The notes: generated from the letters alone by a model not told the origin. Shown: positions 8,901 to 17,638, counted from the first letter of the stretch. The stretch is 33,260 nucleotides of DNA from Flavobacterium sp. (GCA_003497625.1 DNNO01000030.1:1-33260); one strand, 5' to 3'. Numbers and translations: made by a program.

Positions 8901-10218
8901 AACAGGTTGTGAAATTAATTTACCTTTTACTATTACTTATAACGGTATTAATTTGCCTGATTATCAAAATGTAAATGTATGTGAATTTGAAAATTTCCAA
9001 TTACCTGCATTAACACATGTGGCGCCAACACCATTTAATTACACAATTGGTTATTTTTATGATCCAAATGGAGTAAATCCTGTACCGCCAGGAACCATTT
9101 TCAATACGCCAAATACAACTACAACAATTTATGTTTACGCAGTAAATGGAGACCGAATTATTTGTACGCAAGAAGATAGTTTTGATATTATAGTTTCCGA
9201 AACACCTAACTTAGCCACTTTGGGCTTGGTTTTTGATAATGAAGAATGCGGAACTTATGTTTTACCAACATTACCAATAACAACTTATAATATTGGTTAT
9301 TATTCGCAATCAGGTGGAAATGCTGCTGACTTGATTACGAATTTGAATATTTCAGCTCCAGGAACCTATACGTATTATGTGTATGCATCAGCTATTGGGA
9401 ATCCAAATTGTAATGATGAAATTTCGTTTACATTTACAGTGCATCCTCTTTTAGACATTACGATTCAAGGAGGAATTATTTGTGTAGATTCTCAAACAGG
9501 CGATGTGTTAAGAACATTTACTATGAATTCAGGTTTGAATCCTGCATTTTTTACCGTGAATTGGTTTTTGAATGGAACTTTGATGGGAACGGGACCAAGT
9601 TATACCGCTTCGCAAGCAGGTGTTTATACGGTTGAATTTATCAAACTTACACCAGATGTTGGAGCCAATTGCAACTATAACACAACTACGGTAACTATTG
9701 TACAATCGGGTCCAGCTGTTGCTGATTTTACGGTGAGTACTCCATTTGAAAACAATACGTTTATTACTGTAAATTTAACGGGTGGATTTGGAGATTATCT
9801 GTATCAATTGGTTTATCCGGATGGAAGTGTAACCGAATATCAATCTAGTAATGTATTTACTAATTTGCCAACAGGGGAATACTATGTAAATATTTATGAT
9901 ATTTTAGGAGGATGTAATCCAACAGTTGTAGGTCCAATTTACATCATCAATTATCCAAATTATTTCACGCCAAATGGAGATGGAGTTAATGATGCTTGGA
10001 ATATTTGGGATTTAAGTCATCAGCCAGATGCAGTGATTAATATTTTTGATCGTTACGGTAAATTCTTAAAACAAATGTCGCCTGCGAGTTCAGGTTGGGA
10101 CGGAACATACAATGGTGAAGCATTGCCATCTACCGATTATTGGTTCACAGTAGAGTATTTACCTCAGAATGGCACGACAAAACAAATTTTTAAAGCGCAC
10201 TTTTCTTTGAAACGATAA
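5959..10218 (+). CDS. Large surface protein: choice-of-anchor L domain, two-Cys repeats, T9SS type B sorting domain
   Basis: The 1419-residue exported protein is probably attached to or released at the cell surface by the type IX secretion system. A signal peptide (MKNLLFIFAFLYSSCLFSQ) leads. A choice-of-anchor L domain follows (about 28-265, with FDFIPLSNSFSFNFLFASNEY), then Ig/PKD-like modules to about 535. Eight tandem repeats of 72-89 residues (545 to about 1165) each hold exactly two cysteines. Another Ig-like module and a gliding-motility-type C-terminal domain (about 1333-1419, YFTPNGDGVNDAWNIWD...) end the protein. That last domain is the type B sorting signal. The start is TTG at 5959; the only nearby ATG (5934) is out of frame. 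Adhesion is a guess from the architecture, and no enzymatic motif is visible. The gene stands alone after the lepA terminator. Confidence 0.85.
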   Translation: MKNLLFIFAFLYSSCLFSQAITVDNTTNSPAQLVDLLLGNSCVEVSNISVSSTQSVAYFNQNGSSFPISEGIIIRNGVATFTQGPYTGANLSSAVNAPGDAFLQNLSDANGGTSPIVNAEYLEFDFIPLSNSFSFNFLFASNEYGFYQCEFSDVFAFVLTDLSSGVSNNLAVIPGTSTPVSVTTIRNSIYNDPSSPNNNCASINPGFFGTYNVGNPTSALNMRGQTVVMNASSVVIPNTPYRIRLVIGDYANSGFDSAVFIAAGSFTTTLDLGPDQIICTGDTVQLNTNLDNTFTYTWYENGFPIPGETNPSYTVTHAGTYTVEAVRGTCTITDTIVFTDLAVTNPSNLLTCNTGAASYNFNLTTNNEVALGIDTTIYDVFYYETPADIAANNPIPNGNLTSYPSAGSQTIYIKIFNAVTGNFCDAEYPFDLIVTNAVVATLPNPVSVCEGQGNTTYTFTNITTNEVLNGQSPANYTVTYYNSVGEASSGTNPITSVSIPNGTTTVTVGIRIQDNSNPICFDVTSLTITVNPLPVVDDIPDPIECSQFTLPVIVNGTYYLLPGGPTTPGQVQFNIGDILVDGGTYYIFAGPDANGCTNEESFNLTLIDEYVPQLDHCGRFVVPTPPASIGNFYTQPGGPSGTGVIVPAGTEYLNATATTFTETLYYYAEVNGVLCRDDQFIFFIHPLPLADDPADVVSCDNYILPALVNGNYFSGPNGSGTPLFAGDVISVSGPNFPGTYYVYNQLAHTTSSGAPGSCSLDNPFLIDLVDTSVFTAVSGCGVYALPAVPFGGYFTAPNGGGTPITDLNITSSQVVYYFTNTTTLPNCTSNLNYNITIHPLPPVDTIVSDVYCGEFVLPVLTNGTYYTLSGGPTVIGQQQLNAGEIIDLTGLNLAPGTYYIYNGLDANNCENESSFTISLNPFPPADVYNSRTECLPYSIPTPVNGTIYTASGGPSGGGTVVSSTQVFTTTETFYLYNIAASTGCEINLPFTITYNGINLPDYQNVNVCEFENFQLPALTHVAPTPFNYTIGYFYDPNGVNPVPPGTIFNTPNTTTTIYVYAVNGDRIICTQEDSFDIIVSETPNLATLGLVFDNEECGTYVLPTLPITTYNIGYYSQSGGNAADLITNLNISAPGTYTYYVYASAIGNPNCNDEISFTFTVHPLLDITIQGGIICVDSQTGDVLRTFTMNSGLNPAFFTVNWFLNGTLMGTGPSYTASQAGVYTVEFIKLTPDVGANCNYNTTTVTIVQSGPAVADFTVSTPFENNTFITVNLTGGFGDYLYQLVYPDGSVTEYQSSNVFTNLPTGEYYVNIYDILGGCNPTVVGPIYIINYPNYFTPNGDGVNDAWNIWDLSHQPDAVINIFDRYGKFLKQMSPASSGWDGTYNGEALPSTDYWFTVEYLPQNGTTKQIFKAHFSLKR

Positions 10219-10251
10219 TTTATTAAAATTAACAATTGACTCATTTTCTTT

Positions 10252-10277
10252 TTGTGAAAGTTGAAGTAACTTTACAA
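10252..10277 (+). promoter_or_regulatory. Imperfect inverted repeat immediately before umuC
   Basis: TTGTGAAAGTT (10252-10262) and AACTTTACAA (10268-10277) are complementary apart from one extra G in the left arm, with a 5-base spacer. The right half contains TAACTTTA, one base off the -7 consensus, ending only 4 bases before the ATG. An operator overlapping a promoter with an almost leaderless transcript would fit. This is a candidate SOS operator, but I cannot match it to a known LexA box. Confidence 0.4.
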
Positions 10278-10278
10278 G

Positions 10279-11544
10279 ATGTATGCTTTAGTTGATTGTA
10301 ATAACTTTTACGTTTCGTGCGAACGTGTTTTTCAGCCTCATTTGAATGGTAAGCCTGTCGTGGTTTTGTCTAATAATGATGGTTGTGTTATTTCGCGTAG
10401 TAATGAAGCTAAAGCACTTGGTATTTCTATGGGTGCGCCCGAATTCAAAGTTCGTGATTTAATCAAACAACACAATGTTCAAGTTTTTTCCTCTAATTAT
10501 GCATTATATGGCGATTTGAGTCACCGCGTGATGAAAACACTAGAACATTTTACTCCAAATGTTGAGGTATATAGCATCGATGAAGCTTTTTTGAATTTTT
10601 CAGGTCAAGATATAATCGATTATCACATGTATGGTTTGCAAATTCGACAACGTATCATAAAGTGGTTGAGTATTCCTACGGGAATTGGTTTTGCGCCTAC
10701 CAAAGCATTATCTAAAATTGCGAATAAAATTGCGAAAAAATTTCACGAAAGAACACAAGGCGTTTATGTAATTGACACCGATGAGAAACGAATCAAAGCT
10801 TTAAAATGGACTAAAATTGGAGATGTTTGGGGAATTGGTTATCGTTTGACTAAGAAAATGCAAGCGAAAGGGATTTTAACCGCCTACGACTTTATTTTGC
10901 CTCACAACGAATGGTTTATTCGAAAAGAAATGGGAGTGGTGGGGATGCGCTTAAAATACGAATTAGAAGGCAAATCGGTATTGGAGATGGAAGAGCCAAA
11001 AGCCAAGAAAAATATTGCGGTGACTCGTAGTTTTGAAAAAGACATATCCGACTTCAATGAACTTAAAGAGCGTGTAGTAACTTTTGCGAGTGTTTGTTCC
11101 GAGAAGTTGCGAAAGCAAAATTCGTGCTGTTATGGCGTCATTTTATATTTGAGCAAAGATAGGTTCAGAGCAGATGGAGCAAAATATAGTTTTTATCGCT
11201 TGCAAACGTTGTCTTTTCCAAGCAATACTGCGTTTTCAATTAGTAGTTTGGCTGTAAAAATGTTGAAAGAATTATATGAAGAAGGTGCTATTTACAAAAA
11301 AGCAGGCGTGATTGTAACCGAAATTATTCCAGCTAACCAAAAGCAGTTTCATTTATTTGATGATGAAAATCCAAAGTTTCAAAAACTGATGGAGGTAATG
11401 GATGCTTATCACGAGAAAGTAGGAGAACGTAAAATTCGATTAGCAACTCAAGATTTGAAACGTACTTGGAAAATGAAGCAAAATTACTTGTCGAAACGAT
11501 ATACAACCAATTTTAATGAATTAATAGAGGTGCAATGCAAGTAA
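10279..11544 (+). CDS. umuC: DNA polymerase V catalytic subunit (Y-family, UmuC)
   Basis: This error-prone polymerase copies past DNA lesions. The 421 residues show the Y-family active site: Asp6 in [15 protein letters not shown], steric-gate Tyr11, and Asp101-Glu102 in [30 protein letters not shown] and the helix-hairpin segment [11 protein letters not shown] follow, then the little-finger domain (about 240-350). The C-terminal extension, past residue 350, is typical of UmuC and not of DinB. umuD follows with a 10-base overlap, reversing the E. coli order. The inverted repeat just upstream may be the operator. Confidence 0.93.
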   Translation: MYALVDCNNFYVSCERVFQPHLNGKPVVVLSNNDGCVISRSNEAKALGISMGAPEFKVRDLIKQHNVQVFSSNYALYGDLSHRVMKTLEHFTPNVEVYSIDEAFLNFSGQDIIDYHMYGLQIRQRIIKWLSIPTGIGFAPTKALSKIANKIAKKFHERTQGVYVIDTDEKRIKALKWTKIGDVWGIGYRLTKKMQAKGILTAYDFILPHNEWFIRKEMGVVGMRLKYELEGKSVLEMEEPKAKKNIAVTRSFEKDISDFNELKERVVTFASVCSEKLRKQNSCCYGVILYLSKDRFRADGAKYSFYRLQTLSFPSNTAFSISSLAVKMLKELYEEGAIYKKAGVIVTEIIPANQKQFHLFDDENPKFQKLMEVMDAYHEKVGERKIRLATQDLKRTWKMKQNYLSKRYTTNFNELIEVQCK

Positions 11545-11972
11545 ATCCTAAAATAACATTCTTTATTCCCGATTTGGAAAATCCTATTCCAACATCTTTT
11601 ATTTCGGGCGGAATAAAAGCAGGATTTCCATCGCCTGCAGCTGATTTTGAGGAGTTAAAATTAAGTTTGGATCATTTATTAGTTAAAAATAGAGAAGCCA
11701 CGTTTTATGCTAAAGCTAGTGGAAATTCTATGATAGGAGCAGGAATTGATGATGGAGATATTTTGGTAATCGACAGAAGTTTAGAACCGAGGAACAATGC
11801 TATAGCAGTTTGCCTTATTGATGGCGAGTTTACCGTAAAAAGAATCAAGAAAGATAATGAAGAGGTATATTTAATGCCTGAAAATTCGCAATACCAACCC
11901 ATAAAAATAGAAGAAGAAAACGAGTTGATAATTTGGGGAATTGTAACCTACGCTATCAAACAAATGAAATAA
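11535..11972 (+). CDS. umuD: DNA polymerase V accessory subunit, self-cleaving UmuD
   Basis: UmuD is activated by RecA-stimulated self-cleavage and then joins UmuC. The 145 residues match the family length. The cleavage site is recognisable as Ala29-Gly30 in [13 protein letters not shown] (Cys-Gly in E. coli). The Ser-Lys dyad is Ser65 in ASGNSM and Lys102 in FTVKRI. There is no helix-turn-helix domain, so it is not LexA. The ATG lies inside the end of umuC and is preceded by AGAGG, an unusually clear ribosome-binding site for this phylum. This suggests coupled translation and possibly re-initiation. A strong terminator follows directly. Confidence 0.92.
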   Translation: MQVNPKITFFIPDLENPIPTSFISGGIKAGFPSPAADFEELKLSLDHLLVKNREATFYAKASGNSMIGAGIDDGDILVIDRSLEPRNNAIAVCLIDGEFTVKRIKKDNEEVYLMPENSQYQPIKIEEENELIIWGIVTYAIKQMK

Positions 11973-12007
11973 AAAAAGAGGCTGATTCTTAAATCAGCCT
12001 CTTTTTT
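11972..12007. terminator. Bidirectional terminator between umuD and the PpiD-like gene
   Basis: AAAAAAGAGGCTGATT (11972-11987) and AATCAGCCTCTTTTTT (11992-12007) form a perfect 16-bp stem with a 4-base loop. A-runs on one side and T-runs on the other let it work in both directions between these convergent genes. Confidence 0.92.
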
Positions 12008-12026
12008 ATATGTTAATCAATCGATA

Positions 12027-14084
12027 TTAGAAATTAGCTCTATTATCTTTAATTTCTGATTTGTCTTTTAAAGCAGTGTACGCTTTAGAAATAGCATAAG
12101 ATTGATTTTGTGATCTATCTTGTGTAATGTAAGTATTGTAACTTGGAGCTTCAGGAGCTTTAGTTACAGCTTTAGCTCTTACCATGAACATACCCGAATT
12201 CCCTTCAATAATTCCAGAAGTTTTACCAGCAGCTAAACCAAATGCTTTACCAACAACTTTAGGTTCGTTACCAATGTTTGGAAGAACTGGCATTTTTAAA
12301 GAAACTCCAGTAGCAGGTTGAACAGAAGCGCCAGATGCTTTAGCAACTGCTTCTAATGAAGAACCACTCATTTTTTTCTTGATAATTTCAGCTTTTTTCT
12401 GATTTCTGATGATTGGTTCAACAGATTGTTTTGCAATATCAATAGGTAATAAACCGCTTTCGTTTCTGTCTTTTAATTTTGCAATAACAAAACCTTGAGG
12501 AACTTCAAAACGTCTAACATCACCTACTTCAGTATCTTTATTGAATGACCATCTGATAATTTCTCTTTGAGAACCTACACCTTGAACGTATTCATCAAAT
12601 CCTTTTAAATTAGTAGCTGGAATTACTTCTAATCCTGATTTTTTAGCTAAAGCTGCAAAATCTGAATTTTCATTAGCATCTGCTTCTAATTGACTTGCTT
12701 TTGTGTAAACAGCGTCGATTGTAGCTTCAGAAGGTTGAACTTTTTGAGCAACAGTTCCCATTAAAACCGCATCGTATTTGTCTGTAACTTTAATTACGTG
12801 GAAACCAAAATCTGTTTCAACAACACCAATTGAACCAATAGCGTTATTAAATACATAATCATTAAACTGAGGAACCATTTGACCTGGAGTAATGTTGTCA
12901 TACTCACCACCATTATTTTTTGAACCTGGATCATCTGAGTTTGTCATCGCTAACATAGCAAAGTTTCCTGGATTAGCTTTTGCTTGTGCTGATAAGTCAT
13001 TTGCTAAAGCTTGAGCTTCTTCTTTAGTTCTAGTTGCAGTTGATTGAGGAGCTCCTTTGTAAGCTAATAAAATGTGACTTGCTTTAGCGCTTGCATTTCC
13101 TTTTTTAGCAATCATTCTAGAAATACATTGGTGTCCGTTGAAAACGTATGGTCCGTAAATTCCACCAACTGGTAAGTTGAATAATGCTTCTTGATAATCA
13201 AGAGGTAAATCTTTTTTTGCTAAATAAGTTGAATCAAATTTAATGTCTGAATTTGCATTAACAAATTCTCCAACATTTGCAACTGAATCAAATTTAGCTC
13301 TAACTTCACCAATTGAAGATAACATAGCTTGCTCGTCTTCTTTTGATGGTTTGTTTTCTACTAATACAAAGTCAATACTTGTTGTATTATCTGATTTGTA
13401 TTTTTTAGGTGATTTTTTCATGAAATCGATAATCTCAGCATCAGTAACCTTAACTTGGTCATCGTTTACAGTTGAGAAAGCAACCGTTACATAATCGAAA
13501 TCTGCTTTATCGTTTTCTAATTTGTATTGGAATTTACCTTCAGCTTTAGTTGTATAAACACCTGATTTAATCATAGTGTTATACATTTGCTCAACAGCAT
13601 ATCTTTCAATATTTTTTTCAAATTCTTTCCATTGTAACCATTGAGTTTGGTCTGGAGCGTTTTTGATACCTTTTAAAGATTCTTTGAATTTATTTTCGTC
13701 AAACTGACCAGCAGCATTCAAAAATTGAGGATTTTGAGCTAAGTTAGGATTTTGTTTGATAACGTTGATTAATTGTTCGCTACCGATTTTTAAACCTAAT
13801 TTGTCAAATTCTTCTGTAAGGATAATTCTTCTAACTTCTTGTTCCCAAGCGCTATTCATAGCTTGAGTTGTGCTAGTACCTTGCCCTTGCTTTTCAATCA
13901 TAGCAACATTTTGCATAAATTGTTGTGCTTCAATGTCTGTACCATTAACCGAACCTACATCGTTAGCTCCTGAGCTAAATGTGCCGCTTTGAATAACATC
14001 TGCTAATACAAATGAAAACAATGCTAAAGCAATGATAATAATTAGGAAGAATGAACGTTGTCTAATTTTAGATAAAACTGCCAT
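12027..14084 (-). CDS. ppiD: PpiD-like periplasmic foldase (SurA N-terminal domain, PpiC-type rotamase)
   Basis: A membrane-anchored peptidyl-prolyl isomerase/chaperone that assists folding of exported proteins. The 685 residues begin with a basic stretch and one membrane helix (about 12-31). A SurA/PpiD-type N-terminal chaperone domain follows (about 45-220). A parvulin domain (about 332-437) carries ASHILLAY, NNGGEYDNITPGQMVPQF and TDFGFHVIKV, and a C-terminal chaperone half completes the protein. The single anchor and length fit PpiD and not soluble SurA. It starts 99 bases after the CNNM gene on the same strand. That gap holds a near-consensus -7 box, so it may be transcribed both with the cluster and alone. 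Confidence 0.88.
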   Translation of the reverse strand: MAVLSKIRQRSFFLIIIIALALFSFVLADVIQSGTFSSGANDVGSVNGTDIEAQQFMQNVAMIEKQGQGTSTTQAMNSAWEQEVRRIILTEEFDKLGLKIGSEQLINVIKQNPNLAQNPQFLNAAGQFDENKFKESLKGIKNAPDQTQWLQWKEFEKNIERYAVEQMYNTMIKSGVYTTKAEGKFQYKLENDKADFDYVTVAFSTVNDDQVKVTDAEIIDFMKKSPKKYKSDNTTSIDFVLVENKPSKEDEQAMLSSIGEVRAKFDSVANVGEFVNANSDIKFDSTYLAKKDLPLDYQEALFNLPVGGIYGPYVFNGHQCISRMIAKKGNASAKASHILLAYKGAPQSTATRTKEEAQALANDLSAQAKANPGNFAMLAMTNSDDPGSKNNGGEYDNITPGQMVPQFNDYVFNNAIGSIGVVETDFGFHVIKVTDKYDAVLMGTVAQKVQPSEATIDAVYTKASQLEADANENSDFAALAKKSGLEVIPATNLKGFDEYVQGVGSQREIIRWSFNKDTEVGDVRRFEVPQGFVIAKLKDRNESGLLPIDIAKQSVEPIIRNQKKAEIIKKKMSGSSLEAVAKASGASVQPATGVSLKMPVLPNIGNEPKVVGKAFGLAAGKTSGIIEGNSGMFMVRAKAVTKAPEAPSYNTYITQDRSQNQSYAISKAYTALKDKSEIKDNRANF

Positions 14085-14114
14085 TTTTATTTGTGTTTAA
14101 TTTTTTTCAGAGGG

Positions 14115-14122
14115 CGAAAATA
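14115..14122 (-). promoter_or_regulatory. Possible -7 box for the PpiD-like gene
   Basis: On the minus strand this reads TATTTTCG, one mismatch from TAnnTTTG, 31 bases before the start codon. No TTG is seen at the -33 distance, so the call is tentative. Confidence 0.35.
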
Positions 14123-14183
14123 CAATTATCTATTTAATAATAAAATAGTAAAGTCATATTTTACTTCAAATTTTTAAAGATTT

Positions 14184-15449
14184 TTATCTTTTTTCTTCTT
14201 TTATGGAAAATCGAACCAATTCAATTTTTTTATTACTTGCCGAATGGATGATAATTTCGAAATTTTCTATGATGATTTTTTCTTCATTTATTGGGATTTC
14301 CTTAGTATGATTTACAATGTAACCTCCTAAAGTAGTGTACGAATCAGATTCTGGAATTTGCAAGTTGTATTTTTCATTTAAGAATTCAACTTCTAATCGG
14401 GCAGAGAATAAATACGTGTTTTCTTCTATGATTTCGTCTATCAATTCTTCGTCTAAATCGTGTTCGTCTTCAATTTCTCCAAAAAGTTGTTCAATAATAT
14501 CTTCTACAGTTATAATTCCAGATGTTCCGCCATATTCATCTAAAACGACAGCGATACTTTTTCTTTTTTTGGTTAGTAAATCTAAAGCATCTTTAATGTA
14601 AATGGTTTCTGGAATATATTCCACAGGAATCATGACACTTTTAATGGTTTTTGGTTTTTTGAACAATTCGAAAGAATGTACATAACCTAAAATATCATCA
14701 ATAGAATTTTGATAAATAAGCAGTTTGGAATAACCCGTTTTTATAAATAAATCCTTCAGTTCTGAAATCGAATCTAAAATATCAACACCACTAATTTCGG
14801 TTCTTGGCGTCATTATATCTCGCGCTTTCAAATCGGAAAATTCTAATGCGTTTTGAAAGATTTGAATTTCGGAATCAATTTCATTATCATGCGAAACATT
14901 GTTCATTTGTTCCGTAATGTAGTTGCCTAATTCTACTTTGCTGAAATATTCTTGCACTTGGTCGCCCGGAGTTTTAAAGAACTTTCTTAAGATAATATCT
15001 GAAATCCAAATGATAAACTTTGTAGGCCAAAAGAATAATTGGTAAAAGAAATAACTAGGAACTGCAAAAAACTTAATGAAAGAATTAGCATAAATTTGAA
15101 AGAAAACTTTCGGAAGAAATTCGGCTGTTAATAAGATGATTGCTGTTGAAATTAAGGTTTGAAGCAATAATCCAAAAAAAGCTGTAAATATGAAATAATC
15201 TTTGAGCGAATTTATGATTAAATCTCCTGAATAAATTCCATAAACTACAAGTACTACATTGTTTCCAACGAGCATTGATGTGATAAACTGTGAAGGTTTT
15301 TCGGTAAGTTTATTAAGGATAGAAGCATTAAAGTTTTGTTGTCTTTTCTCAATGGATAAATATACTTTGTTAGAAGAAACATAAGCGATTTCCATTCCAG
15401 AAAAGAAAGCCGAGAGCAATAAACAAATTACGATAATGGCTATCTCCAT
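14184..15449 (-). CDS. CNNM/CBS-domain membrane protein (CorC/HlyC, hemolysin family)
   Basis: The 421 residues have a CNNM (DUF21) transmembrane domain (about 1-155) that begins with IAIIVICLLLSAFFSGMEIAYVS. It holds about four hydrophobic segments. A CBS pair follows (about 208-325, with DIMTPRTEI and AVVLDEYGGTSGIITVEDIIEQL), then a CorC/HlyC C-terminal domain (about 340-418). The family is linked to magnesium or cobalt efflux; the hemolysin label is historical. Flavobacterial GldE has the same architecture but is normally next to gldD, which is absent here, so I do not call it GldE. It starts 7 bases after the small membrane protein. Confidence 0.85.
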   Translation of the reverse strand: MEIAIIVICLLLSAFFSGMEIAYVSSNKVYLSIEKRQQNFNASILNKLTEKPSQFITSMLVGNNVVLVVYGIYSGDLIINSLKDYFIFTAFFGLLLQTLISTAIILLTAEFLPKVFFQIYANSFIKFFAVPSYFFYQLFFWPTKFIIWISDIILRKFFKTPGDQVQEYFSKVELGNYITEQMNNVSHDNEIDSEIQIFQNALEFSDLKARDIMTPRTEISGVDILDSISELKDLFIKTGYSKLLIYQNSIDDILGYVHSFELFKKPKTIKSVMIPVEYIPETIYIKDALDLLTKKRKSIAVVLDEYGGTSGIITVEDIIEQLFGEIEDEHDLDEELIDEIIEENTYLFSARLEVEFLNEKYNLQIPESDSYTTLGGYIVNHTKEIPINEEKIIIENFEIIIHSASNKKIELVRFSIKEEKR

Positions 15450-15456
15450 TTAAGAT

Positions 15457-15645
15457 TTACTTTTTTTGGTATTTGTTGTGAAAATGTCTTCTAAAGAAAA
15501 ACATTCCTATCGAAACACCAGCAATAATTAGACTTAAGCCTATGTCACTTAATTCTTTTCCTTCTTGATATTTTCTAAAAGCATCATATAAGAAGAAAAC
15601 TGCAAAAATTAAATAGATATATTGGATGAATTTTAAATAAGCCAT
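15457..15645 (-). CDS. Small two-helix membrane protein, unknown function
   Basis: I do not recognise a family. The 62 residues contain two hydrophobic segments (about 4-22, FIQYIYLIFAVFFLYDAF, and 35-52, IGLSLIIAGVSIGMFFF). They are joined by a charged loop (RKYQEGKELSD), with a strongly basic C-terminus (RRHFHNKYQKK). By the positive-inside rule both ends probably face the cytoplasm. It lies 7 bases before the CNNM gene and 47 bases after lptC, so it is very likely part of the same transcript and might be a small partner of the CNNM protein. That link rests on position only. Confidence 0.7.
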   Translation of the reverse strand: MAYLKFIQYIYLIFAVFFLYDAFRKYQEGKELSDIGLSLIIAGVSIGMFFFRRHFHNKYQKK

Positions 15646-15692
15646 AGTGAAATAATTTTATCAAATGTAATAAAAAGGAAAATGCAAAACAA

Positions 15693-16253
15693 TTATTTGT
15701 CAGAAGTGTTTACTTCACCACTGCTTTGTTGCATATTGAAAATTTTGAAGTCTTTACTGAAATCTACTCCAGGTCCTTCTAAATAACCGCCAGCTTCATC
15801 AGTGTATTTAAAGTGTTTTTCTGTAAAGAACCACTCATTTTTTTGGTCAAAATACAATTGAGAAGTTTCAAGTTTTTTACCATTTTGTGAGCTTATGGTA
15901 ACATTACCTTGTAAGTCAATAATGTCGGTTTTCTTGTATGAAATGGCATAATTGGCAATAACAGTAGTGGTGTTTCCATTATTATCAATTAATGTAACGT
16001 GAATGCCTTTAGGAAATTCTGTAAAAGGATTGGTAATATTACTATAGTCCAACATTTTTGGACTTTTTAAAATCGACTTGATTTTACCGGAATCGGTGTA
16101 TTTTAAATTTAAAGTGTCGGCTTCTCCAGTAGGCATAAAACTTGTTTCGCTAAGTTGTTGTACCTTTTTGATGTCACTTTCACATGAAAAAAACATAGTC
16201 ACGATAAATATCGTGACCATGTTTAAAATATTATTTTTAATGAATAGCTTCAT
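15693..16253 (-). CDS. lptC: LPS export protein LptC, lipoprotein form
   Basis: LptC links the inner-membrane LPS transporter to the periplasmic bridge. The 186 residues begin with a hydrophobic segment that ends in FFSC, a lipobox-like cysteine at position 24. It is therefore probably a lipoprotein, whereas E. coli LptC has an uncleaved helix. The rest is beta-rich with the jellyroll features of the family: ANYAISYKKTDIIDLQGNV, LETSQLYFDQKNEWFFTE and GPGVDFSKD. The start codon falls one base after the stop of the TPR gene, so translation is probably coupled. Other Lpt genes are not in the window. Confidence 0.8.
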   Translation of the reverse strand: MKLFIKNNILNMVTIFIVTMFFSCESDIKKVQQLSETSFMPTGEADTLNLKYTDSGKIKSILKSPKMLDYSNITNPFTEFPKGIHVTLIDNNGNTTTVIANYAISYKKTDIIDLQGNVTISSQNGKKLETSQLYFDQKNEWFFTEKHFKYTDEAGGYLEGPGVDFSKDFKIFNMQQSSGEVNTSDK

Positions 16254-16254
16254 C

Positions 16255-17616
16255 TTATAAGCTTGGAACTACAATACTTTCTCCAACCCAACAGTTAAAC
16301 GCAACTCTTTGTCCTGCTTTTCCAGATTGGAAAATTTCTGTTTTAGATGGAGCAGCAGCTCTATAACTTGCAGCTGTTTTACTTGCTGTTGCTTTGATTG
16401 ATGAATCAACTGCACCAGCTTTGTCGCAATATTGCGCAGCTAACCAATACATCGCTCTTTTTTCAAATTGATCATTTCCACAATCATTAATGCTACTTCC
16501 GTATAATTGCGCAATTAATAAATAGGCTTTACCGAAAGATGGTTTTACAGCTAATGCTTTTCTTGCATAAGTACGAGCTTGAACCTTGTTTGATTTGCTA
16601 TACATAGCAGCTATTCTGTAATATACATTCGCTTTCTTAGTGTTGTCAGTATATAAATTAGCCGCTTGGTTGAAATAATCTAAAGCTTTAGTAGTGTTTT
16701 TTCTTTGAATTTCTACTACACCTAACTGATAAGCAGCGTCAGCACTTGGATTTAATTTATAAAGCGCTTCTGATATTTTTGAGAATATTGGGTCAGAATC
16801 ACATCCTTTAGCATCTAAACGGCTTGCAGCTCTTTTTAACCATTCCTCATTGGTTTTGTTTAACTCAAAACCTTTTTGATAGAATGGGATAAGTTTTTCG
16901 CAAGTAGATAATTCTAAAACGATATTGTCCATGTCGTTTCTAACATTTCCAAAAATCTCTAAACTATTTTCAATTCTAGCTTTTCTTGTTTTTTCTTTGT
17001 CAGATAAAACTTGTCCAGCTTCTTCTCTTGTTAAAAAACCATCATTTTCTTCAGATAATTCTTTTTCTTCTTCGTCAAGTTTTTTAGAAATATCGTCATA
17101 CTTGTCAAATACTTGTTGTAATTCAACTCCTTTATTTGCTTTGTGGTTGTTTACTAAAATTTCAAAGTAAACATACATAGCTTTTGCATATTTGAAATTT
17201 GCATAATCAGTTTTAAATGCATCATCCAGTAATTGATATACTTCATCTGAAGTTCCAATTTTATTTTCAAACAATGCTAAACCTTTTTTCATTTTATTTC
17301 CAGCACCATTTCCAGGAAAATGTTGATCATGCTCGTCATATAATTTTAATAAATCACGAACATACTTTTCTTTATCTTGAGGTGTTGTTGCTTTTTCAAT
17401 TTTCAATTTAATAGCCAATTCTCCGAAAGAGTAAATACTTTTATGGAAAGATGGACAATCTTTTCTCAAGGTTGTTAAATAATCGTAAGATGTTGCATCT
17501 TTTGCTTTTACAGAAGTAGCCATTAAACTTAAGGTTTCTGTACAAACTTCAGTGTTTTGAGCTTGAACAAAAAAACCAGCTAAAGCAATAAATAGTAAAG
17601 TTAATTTCGTTTTCAT
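16255..17616 (-). CDS. Exported tetratricopeptide-repeat protein
   Basis: The 453 residues start with a clear signal peptide (MKTKLTLLFIALAGFFVQAQ) and no lipobox, so the protein is probably periplasmic. An alpha-helical N-terminal half includes an acidic coiled-coil-like part (about 165-210, KKLDEEEKELSEENDG). TPR-like helix pairs follow (about 291-375: AAYQLGVVEIQRKNTTKALDYF, YYRIAAMYSKSNKVQARTYARKAL). A Cys near the end (NCWVGESIVVPSL) and Cys25, Cys54, Cys239, Cys272, Cys379 and Cys397 suggest disulfides. It lies between an outer-membrane protein gene and lptC, pointing to an envelope-assembly role. The precise function is unknown. Confidence 0.75.
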   Translation of the reverse strand: MKTKLTLLFIALAGFFVQAQNTEVCTETLSLMATSVKAKDATSYDYLTTLRKDCPSFHKSIYSFGELAIKLKIEKATTPQDKEKYVRDLLKLYDEHDQHFPGNGAGNKMKKGLALFENKIGTSDEVYQLLDDAFKTDYANFKYAKAMYVYFEILVNNHKANKGVELQQVFDKYDDISKKLDEEEKELSEENDGFLTREEAGQVLSDKEKTRKARIENSLEIFGNVRNDMDNIVLELSTCEKLIPFYQKGFELNKTNEEWLKRAASRLDAKGCDSDPIFSKISEALYKLNPSADAAYQLGVVEIQRKNTTKALDYFNQAANLYTDNTKKANVYYRIAAMYSKSNKVQARTYARKALAVKPSFGKAYLLIAQLYGSSINDCGNDQFEKRAMYWLAAQYCDKAGAVDSSIKATASKTAASYRAAAPSKTEIFQSGKAGQRVAFNCWVGESIVVPSL

Positions 17617-17638
17617 TTTTTCTGCCTATAAATAATTG

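Noticed and set aside
7591-9453. DNA-level recent tandem duplication in the large surface protein
   Set aside because: The eight repeat units share cysteine and LP positions but their sequences and lengths have diverged, so this is an old protein repeat.
11535-11972. UmuD as a LexA or phage-type repressor
   Set aside because: No N-terminal helix-turn-helix domain; the length, cleavage site and umuC overlap fit UmuD.
14184-15449. CNNM/CBS protein as gliding protein GldE
   Set aside because: Same architecture, but gldD is not adjacent and nothing in the neighbourhood is gliding-specific.
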